Shown piece by piece: positions 44,064 through 52,736 of a stretch of 61,343 nt of DNA. The translations under genes and the position numbers were made by a program. The DNA comes from Tepidimicrobium xylanilyticum. GTDB lineage: Bacteria; Bacillota; Clostridia; Tissierellales; Tepidimicrobiaceae. Each line of letters starts with the position of its first letter. The first letter of the stretch is position 1. Below the pieces are notes generated by a model that was not told the origin of the DNA, searched no databases, and worked only from the letters and a program-made list of their open reading frames with translations. The stretch covers positions 1 to 61,343 of the forward strand of contig NZ_FNNG01000015.1 of NCBI RefSeq assembly GCF_900106765.1, written 5' to 3'.

Positions 44064-44357
44064 TTATCCTTCTACGAAGTTGAAAGGATCAAATTGAATA
44101 CTTACTGGTAAGTATCTAGGATATAGTTCAAAGCTATACACCTTGCCATTAGAATCTTTAAATGAAACAAAATAGCTTTCATGAATAGGAGAATAATCGA
44201 TATCGTGAAAAATCAAATCCTTATGAGGGTAATTTTTCTTCACATAATTTATTGCATAAAACTTTCCAATCTGCTTTGGCACAAATCCCCCTATCCACAG
44301 TATTAGCATTATGCCTATTATGTATATTATTATCAACTTTTTGCTATCTTTTATCAT
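44064..44357 (-). CDS. Small membrane-anchored protein under LytTR-type promoter
   Basis: 97 residues: one N-terminal membrane helix (LIIIYIIGIMLILWIGGFVP) and an extracytoplasmic domain with aromatic residues (YSPIHESYFVSFKDSNG, ends FDPFNFVEG). The shape resembles DUF3139-type proteins, but I would not insist on the family. ATG 44357 follows GGGGAGGGAG. A class 1 LytTR repeat promoter lies 96-165 bp upstream, so it is a predicted agr-regulon member. It is the first of two such units in tandem. Confidence 0.72.
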   Translation of the reverse strand: MIKDSKKLIIIYIIGIMLILWIGGFVPKQIGKFYAINYVKKNYPHKDLIFHDIDYSPIHESYFVSFKDSNGKVYSFELYPRYLPVSIQFDPFNFVEG

Positions 44358-44444
44358 TTCTCCCTCCCCTTTATTTACCCTTCATATATCTATAACGAAA
44401 AAGACAATTAAACTTTGGCAAATTTATTTCAGTTTTTGCTAAAT

Positions 44445-44612
44445 ATATAGTTATCATACCATATTTATTCTAGTTTTTGTTGTATTCGGTACGAATGGTA
44501 GGAAAAAAAGCACGAATAGCACATAAGAAAAGTTAGGTCTCTTAACCTAACTTTTCTTACACTTTATCACATGTGTATAGGCTTATCTATAGAACCAAAG
44601 GCTGCTTCTGAT
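44445..44612. repeat. Direct repeat with 45370-45537 (promoter, terminator and lpdA 3' end)
   Basis: This stretch carries the LytTR repeats, the AAAGTTAGG terminator and about 40 bp matching the last codons of lpdA (ending in the ACATGTGTATAGGC region). The true lpdA end lies at 45489. The lpdA piece here is a non-functional copy, so the 0.93-kb unit between the repeats was created by tandem duplication. Confidence 0.82.
44453..44521 (-). promoter_or_regulatory. LytTR-type direct-repeat promoter, class 1, before 44357
   Basis: Half-sites GGTACGAATGGTA (44488-44500) and AGCACGAATAGCA (44509-44521), 8-bp spacer, extended -10 TGG TATGAT (hexamer 44453-44458) 29 bp from the near half-site. The second half-site is the most divergent of the four class 1 promoters. 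Confidence 0.82.
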
Positions 44613-44652
44613 ATAATAAAAATAATCCTACTTTTTATCTTATTGCTTTATA

Positions 44653-45075
44653 TCAATTATATTCCCGTTTACTGTGTCTATCTAAAGTATCTCTTTGAAT
44701 TTCTATAAGTTCATTTTTCAAGTTCTCTATTTCCGTTGTATCACCATCATTTTCAATTAATTTAATTAGCTTTTTAATTCCATTCCTTGTATTATAAAGG
44801 TACTGGCTAATATTAGTTTCTTCAATTCCAAATACATATTCAAAATAAGCTTTTGTTGAATCTATATATCCATCCACAGCATAAAGTTCTTCAAGTTTAA
44901 TTGGCTCTTGAGATAGCACTGGCAAAACATAATCTCTAGGTAAGTATATAGTTATTTTATCTAAAATAAACTTTTGGAATTGATTTGCTCTATTATTGTG
45001 TTTTCTTAATTCCATAAGAAATGAAAAATTCAATAAGCACAAAATGATAATTATTAATATTATAATTCTTTTCAT
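44653..45075 (-). CDS. Membrane-anchored or secreted protein, unknown function
   Basis: 140 residues. A hydrophobic N-terminus (MKRIIILIIIILCLLNFSFL) acts as signal or anchor. The rest is helical and charged, with a possible coiled-coil at the end (NGIKKLIKLIEND...LKNELIEIQRDTLDRH). No family recognised. It follows the 45088 gene by 12 bp and shares its LytTR-type promoter. RBS GAGGAGAG. Confidence 0.68.
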   Translation of the reverse strand: MKRIIILIIIILCLLNFSFLMELRKHNNRANQFQKFILDKITIYLPRDYVLPVLSQEPIKLEELYAVDGYIDSTKAYFEYVFGIEETNISQYLYNTRNGIKKLIKLIENDGDTTEIENLKNELIEIQRDTLDRHSKREYN

Positions 45076-45087
45076 TATCTCTCCTCA

Positions 45088-45348
45088 TTAAAACTTTACG
45101 CTAAATGATTTGTTAGCATAAGCTTTACGGTAATAAGTAAATGCTCCTACTCTTGGTGTATAAGTACGTATTCTATACTTTAACTCAGCACTAAATTCAC
45201 CATCAGCTTCACCATAGCGATTGGTATTTACCATAAAAAATAATGGCAAGTATCTAGTATCACAATCTATACGTTCAGACCACGAACTCTTTATCGTTAA
45301 ACTGTTAAAAATATCACCCTTTATCCTTCTTTTTAATTTAATCCTCAA
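45088..45348 (-). CDS. Small basic protein, possibly 5'-truncated, under LytTR-type promoter
   Basis: An open frame of 86 codons from TTG 45348, without a good ribosome site and with no signal peptide. The C-terminal part (GEADGEFSAELKYRIRTYTP...FTYYRKAYANKSFSV) looks like a secreted beta-rich protein. Only about 28 nt separate the predicted transcription start from TTG. I suspect the original signal-peptide codons were lost when the promoter was duplicated. If intact it would be a leaderless cytoplasmic peptide. Confidence 0.45.
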   Translation of the reverse strand: MRIKLKRRIKGDIFNSLTIKSSWSERIDCDTRYLPLFFMVNTNRYGEADGEFSAELKYRIRTYTPRVGAFTYYRKAYANKSFSVKF

Positions 45349-45375
45349 ATATAAACTCTATTCCCTTTTACTGCT

Positions 45376-45444
45376 ATTTTACCATATTTATCTTATATTT
45401 TGTGGAATTCGGTACGAATGGTAGGAAAAACGGTACGAATAGCA
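45376..45444 (-). promoter_or_regulatory. LytTR-type direct-repeat promoter, class 1, before 45348
   Basis: Half-sites GGTACGAATGGTA (45411-45423) and GGTACGAATAGCA (45432-45444), spacer GGAAAAAC, extended -10 TGG TAAAAT (hexamer 45376-45381) 29 bp away. It is the best-preserved of the four sites. Confidence 0.85.
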
Positions 45445-45477
45445 AAAAGAAAAGTTAGGTCTGTCAACCTAACTTTT
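45443..45477 (-). terminator. Terminator of the dehydrogenase-complex operon
   Basis: Stem AAAAGTTAGG (45450-45459) / CCTAACTTTT (45468-45477), T-rich tail on the minus strand. Confidence 0.82.
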
Positions 45478-45488
45478 CTTACACTTTA

Positions 45489-46865
45489 TCACATGTGTAT
45501 AGGCCTATCTATGGAACCAAAGGCCGCTTCCATAACTGCTTCCGATAGGGTAGGATGGGGGTGGATGGCTTTGGCAATATCATAAACCGTTGACTCCAAT
45601 TGCATAGCAACTATGGCCTCTGAAATCATATCTGTGGCGTTACTAGCCATAATGTGAACTCCTATAACTTCCCCGTATTCATTATCGGATATGATTTTTA
45701 CAAAACCTGTAGCTTCTCCTTCCGCTAAGGCCTTACCATTGGCAGCCAGCGGGAACTTACTTACTGTAATATCGTGACCCTTTTTTCTAGCCTCTTCTTC
45801 TGTTAGCCCAACGGATGCCAGTTCAGGGAAGGTATAAATGCCGGTGGGAACTATATTATAGTTCATGATGCTATCTATTCCCATTATATTTTCCGCTGCT
45901 ACAATCCCCTCAGCCGAGGCCACATGGGCTAAAGCAAATTTCCCATTTAAGTCCCCAATAGCATATACTCCCTTTACGCTGGTTTCTAACCTTTTATTGG
46001 TTTTAATAAAACCTTTAGAGTCCAATTCAAGATTTAAACCTTCTATTCCCTTTAGCTGGGGTTTAAGCCCAAGGGATATAAGGTATTTATCCCCTTTAAA
46101 TAGCTTTTCTTCCCTTTTATGGTCAATTAAGATACCATTTTCAGTAATGGACTTCAGTTTAGTATCGGTTACAATATTTATTCCTTCTTTAATTAATTGT
46201 TTTTGAAGAGTTAAAGCCATCTCCTCTTCTACGCTTGATAGTATTCGCTTAGACCTCTGGATTAATGTTACGTTGGAACCCAAGGTGTTAAAAAGAGTTG
46301 CAAACTCAACGGCAATTACACCACCGCCAATTATAACTAACTCCTTAGGAATTTCCCTCAACTGTAAGGCTCCTTTGCTATTTATAACCCTTCCAGATTC
46401 TAAAGCTTCCTTTAACCCCTCAATTTCAGGGAAGTTTTCTTTTGCTCCTGTAGCTATTATTAGATTTTTCCCTGTAATAACCTCTCCATTAACTTCAACC
46501 CTATTCTTATCTAGAACCGTTCCTACTCCTTCATATAGGTCTATCTTATTCCTCTTAAATAGTGTGTATATCCCCTTTACTAATCTGTCTACAACTCTAT
46601 CTTTTCGCTTTAATAGCAGGTTCCAATCTACTTTAACCTTTGAATCATCGATCCCAACTATTCCAAACTCCTTGCCCCTTAGCATATCCCTATATAGCTT
46701 AGCAGTTTTTAAAAGGGTTTTGGTGGGAATACAGCCCCAATTAAGGCATACCCCCCCTAACTTATCCTTTTCTACTACTGCAACCTTACCCCCTAGCTGG
46801 GCTGCCTTTATGGCAGCCACATAGCCTCCAGGGCCTCCCCCTATTATTATCACATCGTATTTCAT
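45489..46865 (-). CDS. lpdA: Dihydrolipoyl dehydrogenase (E3)
   Basis: 458 residues. FAD motif IIGGGPGGYVAAIKAAQLG, redox-active disulfide GGVCLNWGCIPTK, NAD motif IIGGGVIAVEFATLF, FAD motif II YAIGDL, and the C-terminal catalytic HPHPTLSEAV His-Glu pair. It re-oxidises dihydrolipoyl groups of the E2 encoded just upstream. Last gene of the four-gene complex operon. Confidence 0.96.
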   Translation of the reverse strand: MKYDVIIIGGGPGGYVAAIKAAQLGGKVAVVEKDKLGGVCLNWGCIPTKTLLKTAKLYRDMLRGKEFGIVGIDDSKVKVDWNLLLKRKDRVVDRLVKGIYTLFKRNKIDLYEGVGTVLDKNRVEVNGEVITGKNLIIATGAKENFPEIEGLKEALESGRVINSKGALQLREIPKELVIIGGGVIAVEFATLFNTLGSNVTLIQRSKRILSSVEEEMALTLQKQLIKEGINIVTDTKLKSITENGILIDHKREEKLFKGDKYLISLGLKPQLKGIEGLNLELDSKGFIKTNKRLETSVKGVYAIGDLNGKFALAHVASAEGIVAAENIMGIDSIMNYNIVPTGIYTFPELASVGLTEEEARKKGHDITVSKFPLAANGKALAEGEATGFVKIISDNEYGEVIGVHIMASNATDMISEAIVAMQLESTVYDIAKAIHPHPTLSEAVMEAAFGSIDRPIHM

Positions 46866-46884
46866 ATTATCACCTTCATCCTTT

Positions 46885-48183
46885 CTATGATTTTAATAGG
46901 AGCACTTCTGGATCCTCTAGTAGTTCTGCTAACATATTTAAGAACCTTGCTCCGCTAGCTCCATCAATTATTCTATGGTCATATGATAAGGATAAAGGTA
47001 ATACCCTGGCAATTACTATTTCATCGTCCTTTACAATCGGCTTTTTAACGATTCTGCCTACGCCTAAAATGGCCGACTCGGGGTAATTGATGATTGGAAT
47101 TCCAAAGTGCCCACCAATGGAGCCATAATTGGTTATGCTAAAGGTGCTGCCCCTTAGTTCATGGAGTTCTATTTTATTTTCTTTAGCCCTGCTGCTTAAA
47201 TCCTCTATTTCCTTAGCTATTTCAATTATGCTCTTCTTGTCAGCATCCCTTAATACTGGCACCATCAAGCCCCTATCGGTATCGGTAGCAATTCCTATAT
47301 GGTAGTAATGCTTAAGCATCAGCTCTTCCCTTTCCTCATCTAAGGAAGAGTTAAACTCTGGTAACTGTTTTAATACTGCAATTACTGCCTTAACGATAAA
47401 GGGTAGGAAGGTTAGATGGATGCCTTCTTCCTTTAGCTTTTCCTTATATTTCTTCCTAAATTCATATAATTTAGTTATATCTATTTCATCCATGGCAGTA
47501 GTATGAGGGATTGTAAATCTGGATGCCTTCATCTGTTCTGCTATGGTCTTTCTAATTCTTGTTAGTGGAATCCTTTCTATTCTTTCTTCCTCTCCTGATA
47601 TTGTTGGCTCTACTACTTCAGGCAATTTTGGTTTTTCTACTTCCTTGGTCATTTCCTCCTTGGTCCTATAGATGTCTTCCTTCATTACCCTGCCATTAGG
47701 CCCTGTACCCTTTATCTTGGTAATATCGACTCCTAAATCCTTAGCAAGTTTCCTTGCAACGGGAGTGGCTAATACCTTTGACTTCTTAGGCTTTTCTTGG
47801 GTAGGAACAACTTGCCCTTCTGTGCTTGGAGGAATTTCCTCAGAAGATGCTATTACCTCTCCTACTACTCCAGCAGTTTCCTCTTCTACTAGCTCTTCCT
47901 TTTCATCCAATTCACCCTTAACCACTTCATCGGCTTCTCCTTCACCTGAAGTATCTATGGTAATAAACACATCCCCTACGTTAATTACATCTCCTTCTTC
48001 TGCTTTTAACTCTAATACCCTTCCCGTTTTTGGAGAAGGTATTTCTGTAGTAACCTTATCGGTTTCTACTTCAGCCAGGGATTGGCCTTCTTCAACTTCT
48101 TCCCCTTCCTTAACCAGCCATTTCATAAGGGTTCCTTCAGCAATTCCTTCACCTATATCTGGAAACCTAAATTCAAATTTCAT
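46885..48183 (-). CDS. pdhC: 2-oxo acid dehydrogenase acyltransferase (E2)
   Basis: 432 residues. One lipoyl domain (1-80, lysine in VETDKVTTEIPSP), an acidic E/V-rich linker (about 85-140), the peripheral-subunit-binding domain (VLATPVARKLAKDLGVDI...GPNGRVMKEDI) and the catalytic domain (about 210-432) with the C-terminal SLSYDHRIIDGASGARF active site. It transfers the acyl group to CoA and forms the core of the complex. The lipoyl lysine would be modified by LipA/LplA encoded at 20820-22668. Confidence 0.94.
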   Translation of the reverse strand: MKFEFRFPDIGEGIAEGTLMKWLVKEGEEVEEGQSLAEVETDKVTTEIPSPKTGRVLELKAEEGDVINVGDVFITIDTSGEGEADEVVKGELDEKEELVEEETAGVVGEVIASSEEIPPSTEGQVVPTQEKPKKSKVLATPVARKLAKDLGVDITKIKGTGPNGRVMKEDIYRTKEEMTKEVEKPKLPEVVEPTISGEEERIERIPLTRIRKTIAEQMKASRFTIPHTTAMDEIDITKLYEFRKKYKEKLKEEGIHLTFLPFIVKAVIAVLKQLPEFNSSLDEEREELMLKHYYHIGIATDTDRGLMVPVLRDADKKSIIEIAKEIEDLSSRAKENKIELHELRGSTFSITNYGSIGGHFGIPIINYPESAILGVGRIVKKPIVKDDEIVIARVLPLSLSYDHRIIDGASGARFLNMLAELLEDPEVLLLKS

Positions 48184-48198
48184 ACTATTACCTCCTCC

Positions 48199-49179
48199 CT
48201 AAAACTTAACTACTTCTTCTATAGTCTTTGCTATTCTCTCTGGAGATGGGATATAGTGCATCTCTCCTCTTGGCAAGGGGAAAGTGGTGTCGAAACCAGT
48301 TACTCTTGTAGGTGGAGCTTCCAAATACAAGAAGGCCTTTTCGTTAATAACTGATACTATTTCTGCTCCTACTCCTAAAGTCTTAGGTGCTTCATGGACA
48401 ATTACAGCTCTGCCAGTCTTCTTGACGGATTCAACGAAGGTTTCTCTATCCATAGGAGAAATGGTGCGTAAATCTATTATTTCAGGATAGATCCCCTTTT
48501 CTTTCACCATTTCACTAGCTTTTTGTACATCCCTTACCATGGCACCCCAGGTTATGACGGTAACATCTTCCCCTTCTTCTACAATCCTAGCCTTTCCAAT
48601 GGGTAGTTCATAGGCTTCCTCTGGAACCTCCTGTCTAAAAGCCCTGTAGATTCTCTTTGGCTCCAAGAATATTACTGGGTCTGGATCCCTAATGGCCGCT
48701 ATAAGAAGGCCTTTTGTATCATATGGGGTAGAAGGTATTACCACCTTCAGGCCTGGAATGTGTGCATATAGTGCTTCCGTACTTTCAGAGTGGTGTTCTA
48801 AGGCCCTTATTCCTCCTCCATAGGGTGCTCTAATGACCATTGGTAGATTATAACGGCCTCGGCTTCTATTTCTCATCCTGGCCACATGGGATATTATCTG
48901 GTTAAAGGCAGGATAGGAAAATCCCATAAACTGCAGCTCTACTACTGGCTTCAAGCCATTTATAGCCATTCCTACACCTGTTCCTACAATGGCAGATTCT
49001 GCAAGGGGGGTGTCGAATACTCTATGCTTTCCAAATTTTTTCTGGAGATTAACGGTAGCCCTAAAAACTCCTCCTTCAACTCCTACGTCTTCACCATAAA
49101 CTACTACAGTTTCATCCTTTTCCATCTCATTCATTAGGGCTTGGTTTACAGCTTCTACTATATTTAACTTATTAGCCAT
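48199..49179 (-). CDS. pdhB: 2-oxo acid dehydrogenase E1 beta subunit
   Basis: 326 residues. VVVYGEDVGVEGGVFRAT, the LAESAIVGTGVGMAINGLKP active-site region and PEIIDLRTISPMDRETFVES are standard for E1 beta. It pairs with the alpha subunit encoded two bases upstream. Confidence 0.94.
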   Translation of the reverse strand: MANKLNIVEAVNQALMNEMEKDETVVVYGEDVGVEGGVFRATVNLQKKFGKHRVFDTPLAESAIVGTGVGMAINGLKPVVELQFMGFSYPAFNQIISHVARMRNRSRGRYNLPMVIRAPYGGGIRALEHHSESTEALYAHIPGLKVVIPSTPYDTKGLLIAAIRDPDPVIFLEPKRIYRAFRQEVPEEAYELPIGKARIVEEGEDVTVITWGAMVRDVQKASEMVKEKGIYPEIIDLRTISPMDRETFVESVKKTGRAVIVHEAPKTLGVGAEIVSVINEKAFLYLEAPPTRVTGFDTTFPLPRGEMHYIPSPERIAKTIEEVVKF

Positions 49180-49180
49180 A

Positions 49181-50263
49181 TTATTTACCTCCTTCTAAAA
49201 AAGATTTATATTCCTCAAGTTGCTCTTCTAAATGTGGAGGCATGGTTTCATAATGGTATTTGAATATATCTTCAATTAGGGTATCCGATTTATTTTCAAT
49301 TTCTTCAAAGGTGGATACTACCTGGTCATCTAATTCCTTCTTGGTCTTTTCCTCCCATTCCTCAGTTAGTATTCCCTTCTTTTGTAAATATTTTTTAAAT
49401 CTTAGGATTGGGTCCTTTGGCTTCCACTTTTCTACTTCTTCATTTTCCCTATACTTAGTTGGATCGTCAGAAGTGGTGTGTGCCCCTAATCGATAGGTAT
49501 AAGCTTCGATTAAAGTTGGACCTTCTCCCCTTCTAGCTCTATCTACTGCTTCCTTGCTTGCATTGTAGACGGCAAATATATCGTTTCCATCTACTAATAT
49601 GCCAGGCATACCATAGGCAATGGCTTTTTGGGCAATGGTTTTACTTGCAGTTTGTTCCTTTCTTGGAACGGAAATAGCATATTGGTTGTTTTGAACCACA
49701 AATACTACTGGAGCTTTAAATACGGCTGCAAAGTTTAAGGCTTCGTGGAAATCTCCCTGAGATGTTCCTCCATCTCCTACATAGGCTACCACTACATCCT
49801 TTTCACCCTTTATATTATTGGCCATACCAATGCCTGCAGCATGTTGCAATTGGGAAGCGATGGGAACTGAGACGGGTAGTGCCTTAATACCTTCTGGGAT
49901 GTGGCTGCCCCATTCGTTTCCATACCAATATAGATAGATATTCTTTAGAGGAACTCCTTTGACAAGCCATCCACCTAGTTCCCTAAAGGATGGTACGAAC
50001 CAATCGTTATCCTCCATAGCATAGGCACTTCCTACTTGGGCAGCTTCTTGGCCTATATTTGGTGCATAGGTTAGCATTCTTCCTTGTCTCTGATAGGATA
50101 GGGTTCTTTCATCCATGATTCTTGAAAACAACATGGTTTTATATAGATATAGCAACTCCTCATCTGAAAATGGAGGAATATCTTCTTCTGTTACTACTTC
50201 ACCATTGGGGTCTAAAACCCTATAGTGTTTTATTTCTGTTGGATCATAAATTTCAAAACGCAT
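49181..50263 (-). CDS. pdhA: 2-oxo acid dehydrogenase E1 alpha subunit
   Basis: 360 residues. The thiamine diphosphate motif YVGDGGTSQGDFHEALNFAA (GDG...N) and the phosphorylation-loop-like YRLGAHTTSDDPTKYR are present. N-terminal YQRQGRMLTYAPNIGQEAAQVG is closest to bacillary pyruvate dehydrogenase PdhA; a branched-chain substrate remains possible. An aerobic-type PDH in an anaerobic-looking genome is notable. RBS GGAGGTAAATAA. A Fur-like box lies at 50324-50338. Confidence 0.9.
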   Translation of the reverse strand: MRFEIYDPTEIKHYRVLDPNGEVVTEEDIPPFSDEELLYLYKTMLFSRIMDERTLSYQRQGRMLTYAPNIGQEAAQVGSAYAMEDNDWFVPSFRELGGWLVKGVPLKNIYLYWYGNEWGSHIPEGIKALPVSVPIASQLQHAAGIGMANNIKGEKDVVVAYVGDGGTSQGDFHEALNFAAVFKAPVVFVVQNNQYAISVPRKEQTASKTIAQKAIAYGMPGILVDGNDIFAVYNASKEAVDRARRGEGPTLIEAYTYRLGAHTTSDDPTKYRENEEVEKWKPKDPILRFKKYLQKKGILTEEWEEKTKKELDDQVVSTFEEIENKSDTLIEDIFKYHYETMPPHLEEQLEEYKSFLEGGK

Positions 50264-50323
50264 TTATTTACCTCCTTCTGTAGGTAATTCCATATTCATA
50301 TTTTGAAAACCATTATCTGATTT

Positions 50324-50338
50324 TGATAATCATTTTCA
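50324..50338 (-). promoter_or_regulatory. Fur-family box-like sequence before pdhA
   Basis: TGATAATCATTTTCA matches the 7-1-7 pattern TGATAAT-N-ATTATCA at all but one or two positions, 61-75 bp upstream of pdhA. Iron- or peroxide-responsive control is plausible given the lipoyl/Fe-S dependence of the pathway, but unproven. Confidence 0.45.
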
Positions 50339-50423
50339 ATATATTTATTACCAATATTCTTCCTTTTAAACACAATGATATTTTATGTACAATAATTCTT
50401 TTCATACTAATATAGAATGAATA

Positions 50424-50458
50424 AAAATAGAAAAAGTTAGACTAATGAGCCTAACTCT
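50424..50458 (-). terminator. Terminator after agrC
   Basis: Stem AGTTAG / CTAACT flanked by a T-run on the minus strand. Confidence 0.7.
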
Positions 50459-50460
50459 TA

Positions 50461-51783
50461 TCATAAAGGTAGCATTATATTCAATATAAACTTTCCATCA
50501 TTATATTCATAATGAAGTATCCCATTATATTTTTCCACTACTGCTTCTATACTTTTCATGCCGAAGCCATGGTTTTCCTTATCTTTTTTGGTAGTCTTAA
50601 GCTTTCCATCTTCATCGATTGGATTAATGGATGATGGATTTAATATTTCAATGAATAGATAATCCTTATATGGATTAATCTTCAGGTCAATATATCTTTT
50701 ATCCTGACTTTTAAGTTTTTCGTTGGCTTCTATGCTGTTATCCAATGCATTCCCCAAAATTGTACATAAGTCTAAAGGTTTAATGGTTAAATTATCTGGA
50801 ATATTTATTTTCATATCCATTTCTATCTTCTTCTGAGCTCCCTCTGATTTCTTAAGGTTCAATATGGCGTCTACCGCATCGTTTCCAGTTTTAATCCATG
50901 TATAGGTTTCAATAACTTCTTCTTTTAGGTCTTTAACATATTCATTAGCTAATTGGAATTGCCCCTTCTCCAATAACTTCTCTATACAGACTATATGGTT
51001 CTTAAAATCGTGTTGAAGCTTTTTGACTCCCTCATACATTCTTTCCTTTTCTTCCATTTCCTTTTTAAGCATTTGGTTTTTTATTTCTACTATTCTATAG
51101 TTATTTCTCTCCTCATAAAAGCTATTTAACTTTATGAATATATAATAAGTAATAATGACTATTGCTAAGGAGCCTAAACTAATTGTTATCGTCAGATGTT
51201 GGATTCCCAAATTTAATTCATTAAGAATCAAGCTTATATTGAATACTGCTAAAAGATTTATTCCGGATATTAAATAAACAAATAATATCCAATACCAATA
51301 ATATCTGGGAATATCTACATTGTCCTTTTTATAATTATTTTTGGCCATCCTTAATAATATGAATAACAGCAGTTTGGAAATCTGTGATAATAATATTCTA
51401 TGCCAGGCTTGAGTTTCTATAATATTCTTTATATCCTTCTCAATAAAAGCACTAAAAATGCTAACTATTAAAATATCGCTAAGTATCAAGAAAAAATAAA
51501 ACATGGTAACGGAAAACACTTTCTCCTTTATATTCCCCTGAAATAATATATAGGATATAAAGAGTAGTATCAGATACAATAATATGGTTCGTATCATGGA
51601 ATAAATCTTAATTTCCGTCAATATCAATATTAATATGGACAATAATATAATTGATAGGTAATACCAGCCTTTTTTTACCCTTTTATGCCTCTCCAATGTG
51701 GTGCTTATAAAACCATAAAAAAGGAGTACTTCTACTAAACAAAGAACATATTCATATAATATCCATAATTTTAGTTGAGGCAT
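50461..51783 (-). CDS. agrC: AgrC-like sensor histidine kinase
   Basis: 440 residues. Six to seven membrane helices in the first 230 residues form the peptide sensor; a short coiled linker follows (EMEEKERMYEGVKK), then the HPK10-type kinase: phosphoacceptor His in LQHDFKNHIVCIEKLL, N-box ILGNALDNSIEA, G-box NHGFGMKS. This is the class of AgrC/VirS/ComD quorum-sensing receptors. ATG 51783 follows AGGAGAGG, 3 bp after agrA. Its ligand should be the cyclic peptide made from the agrD gene at 52963. Confidence 0.93.
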   Translation of the reverse strand: MPQLKLWILYEYVLCLVEVLLFYGFISTTLERHKRVKKGWYYLSIILLSILILILTEIKIYSMIRTILLYLILLFISYILFQGNIKEKVFSVTMFYFFLILSDILIVSIFSAFIEKDIKNIIETQAWHRILLSQISKLLLFILLRMAKNNYKKDNVDIPRYYWYWILFVYLISGINLLAVFNISLILNELNLGIQHLTITISLGSLAIVIITYYIFIKLNSFYEERNNYRIVEIKNQMLKKEMEEKERMYEGVKKLQHDFKNHIVCIEKLLEKGQFQLANEYVKDLKEEVIETYTWIKTGNDAVDAILNLKKSEGAQKKIEMDMKINIPDNLTIKPLDLCTILGNALDNSIEANEKLKSQDKRYIDLKINPYKDYLFIEILNPSSINPIDEDGKLKTTKKDKENHGFGMKSIEAVVEKYNGILHYEYNDGKFILNIMLPL

Positions 51784-51786
51784 TTT

Positions 51787-52497
51787 TTATCCTCTCCTTG
51801 CCACTTTAATAAAGCTTTTTTTCACTTCCTCCATCCTATATCTACTAACGGGAAGTTTTTCGCCATTATCCAAAGTTATATCAAGATTCCCTATGCTCTT
51901 TATATAATTTATATTCACCATACAACCTCTATATATCAATATGAAACCTTTAGAGGTAAATTTATCTTCTATATCCTTAAATCTTCTAATGGTTGTTTTG
52001 TATTTGGTATCAAAGGTTTTTATATATACATTTCTATCAATAAATTCAAAATAGAGTATATCACTAGTATATATGGATAAATCACCATTTAATGTTTTGA
52101 ATATACACTTTTCATCTGTTATCTTTTCAATAGAACTTTCTAATGCTTCCTTTAATTCTTTATTTATGTGGGTTTTTCTGATGAACCTAAAGGTATTATA
52201 TTTAAAAGCCTTATATACTTCTTCTTCCATGGATGTTAAAAATATTAACAGGGTTTCCTCATCCTTTTTTCTAATAATTTCTGCCACCTCTAGGCCATCT
52301 AATCTTGGCATACCTATATCAAGGAATATGATATCGAAAGGCTTGTCCTCATTATCATAAGCCTCTAATAAATCCATTCCACTTTCAAATTTATAAATTT
52401 TAGCGTCTATATTTTTTTTCTTTAAAATTCTCTCTAGCTCCCTGCCGATATAATCCATAAAATATCTATCATCATCACAAATTCCAATATAGACCAT
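51787..52497 (-). CDS. agrA: AgrA-like LytTR response regulator
   Basis: About 236 residues from ATG 52497, after AAGGA. Receiver with acidic pocket GICDDD, phosphoacceptor in IIFLDIGMPRLDG and Lys in IRKTH; LytTR domain (about 135-235) with YFEFIDRNVYIKTFD and the recognition part RGCMVNINYIKSI...LPVSRYRME. It is the cognate regulator of AgrC. The class 1 direct repeats upstream of agrB (54256-54289) are its probable binding site, giving positive feedback. Confidence 0.93.
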   Translation of the reverse strand: MVYIGICDDDRYFMDYIGRELERILKKKNIDAKIYKFESGMDLLEAYDNEDKPFDIIFLDIGMPRLDGLEVAEIIRKKDEETLLIFLTSMEEEVYKAFKYNTFRFIRKTHINKELKEALESSIEKITDEKCIFKTLNGDLSIYTSDILYFEFIDRNVYIKTFDTKYKTTIRRFKDIEDKFTSKGFILIYRGCMVNINYIKSIGNLDITLDNGEKLPVSRYRMEEVKKSFIKVARRG

Positions 52498-52532
52498 TAT
52501 TATCATTCCTTAAAGATAATTCTGATTTTAGA

Positions 52533-52736
52533 CTACCATAAACTGTATTTGTAGGCAATAGAAAAACCTCCTTGATTGATACTGGAGGTTTTTCTATTAT
52601 TATATGTTAAAAATCCTAATACCCCTGAAATACCCTTTATTTCAGCTTGTTTTAGCATGTAAGTGAAACATTTCGCTAGTAAACAGGCTAGTACTATGAA
52701 TGGAATGGAATATAGTATTGTCAATAATAAGTTCAT
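52533..52736 (-). CDS. Possible small membrane protein between agrD and agrA
   Basis: A 67-codon frame with one membrane helix (LLLTILYSIPFIVLACLLA). The ribosome site is weak, and the last third of the frame runs through the terminator at 52553-52595, so the real end or the gene itself is in doubt. It could be a truncated relic. Confidence 0.3.
   Translation of the reverse strand: MNLLLTILYSIPFIVLACLLAKCFTYMLKQAEIKGISGVLGFLTYNNRKTSSINQGGFSIAYKYSLW
52553..52595 (-). terminator. Terminator between agrD and agrA
   Basis: Stem AGAAAAACCTCC / GGAGGTTTTTCT with T-run on the minus strand. It would separate a high-level agrBD transcript from agrAC. Confidence 0.78.

Larger units (their letters stand above)
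45370..45537. repeat. Parental copy of the direct repeat at 44445-44612
   Basis: Contains the LytTR site, the lpdA terminator and the genuine lpdA 3' end. Confidence 0.82.

Noticed and set aside
44565-44612. A second dihydrolipoyl dehydrogenase gene
   Set aside because: Only the last codons are copied, as part of the direct repeat; no further homology follows.
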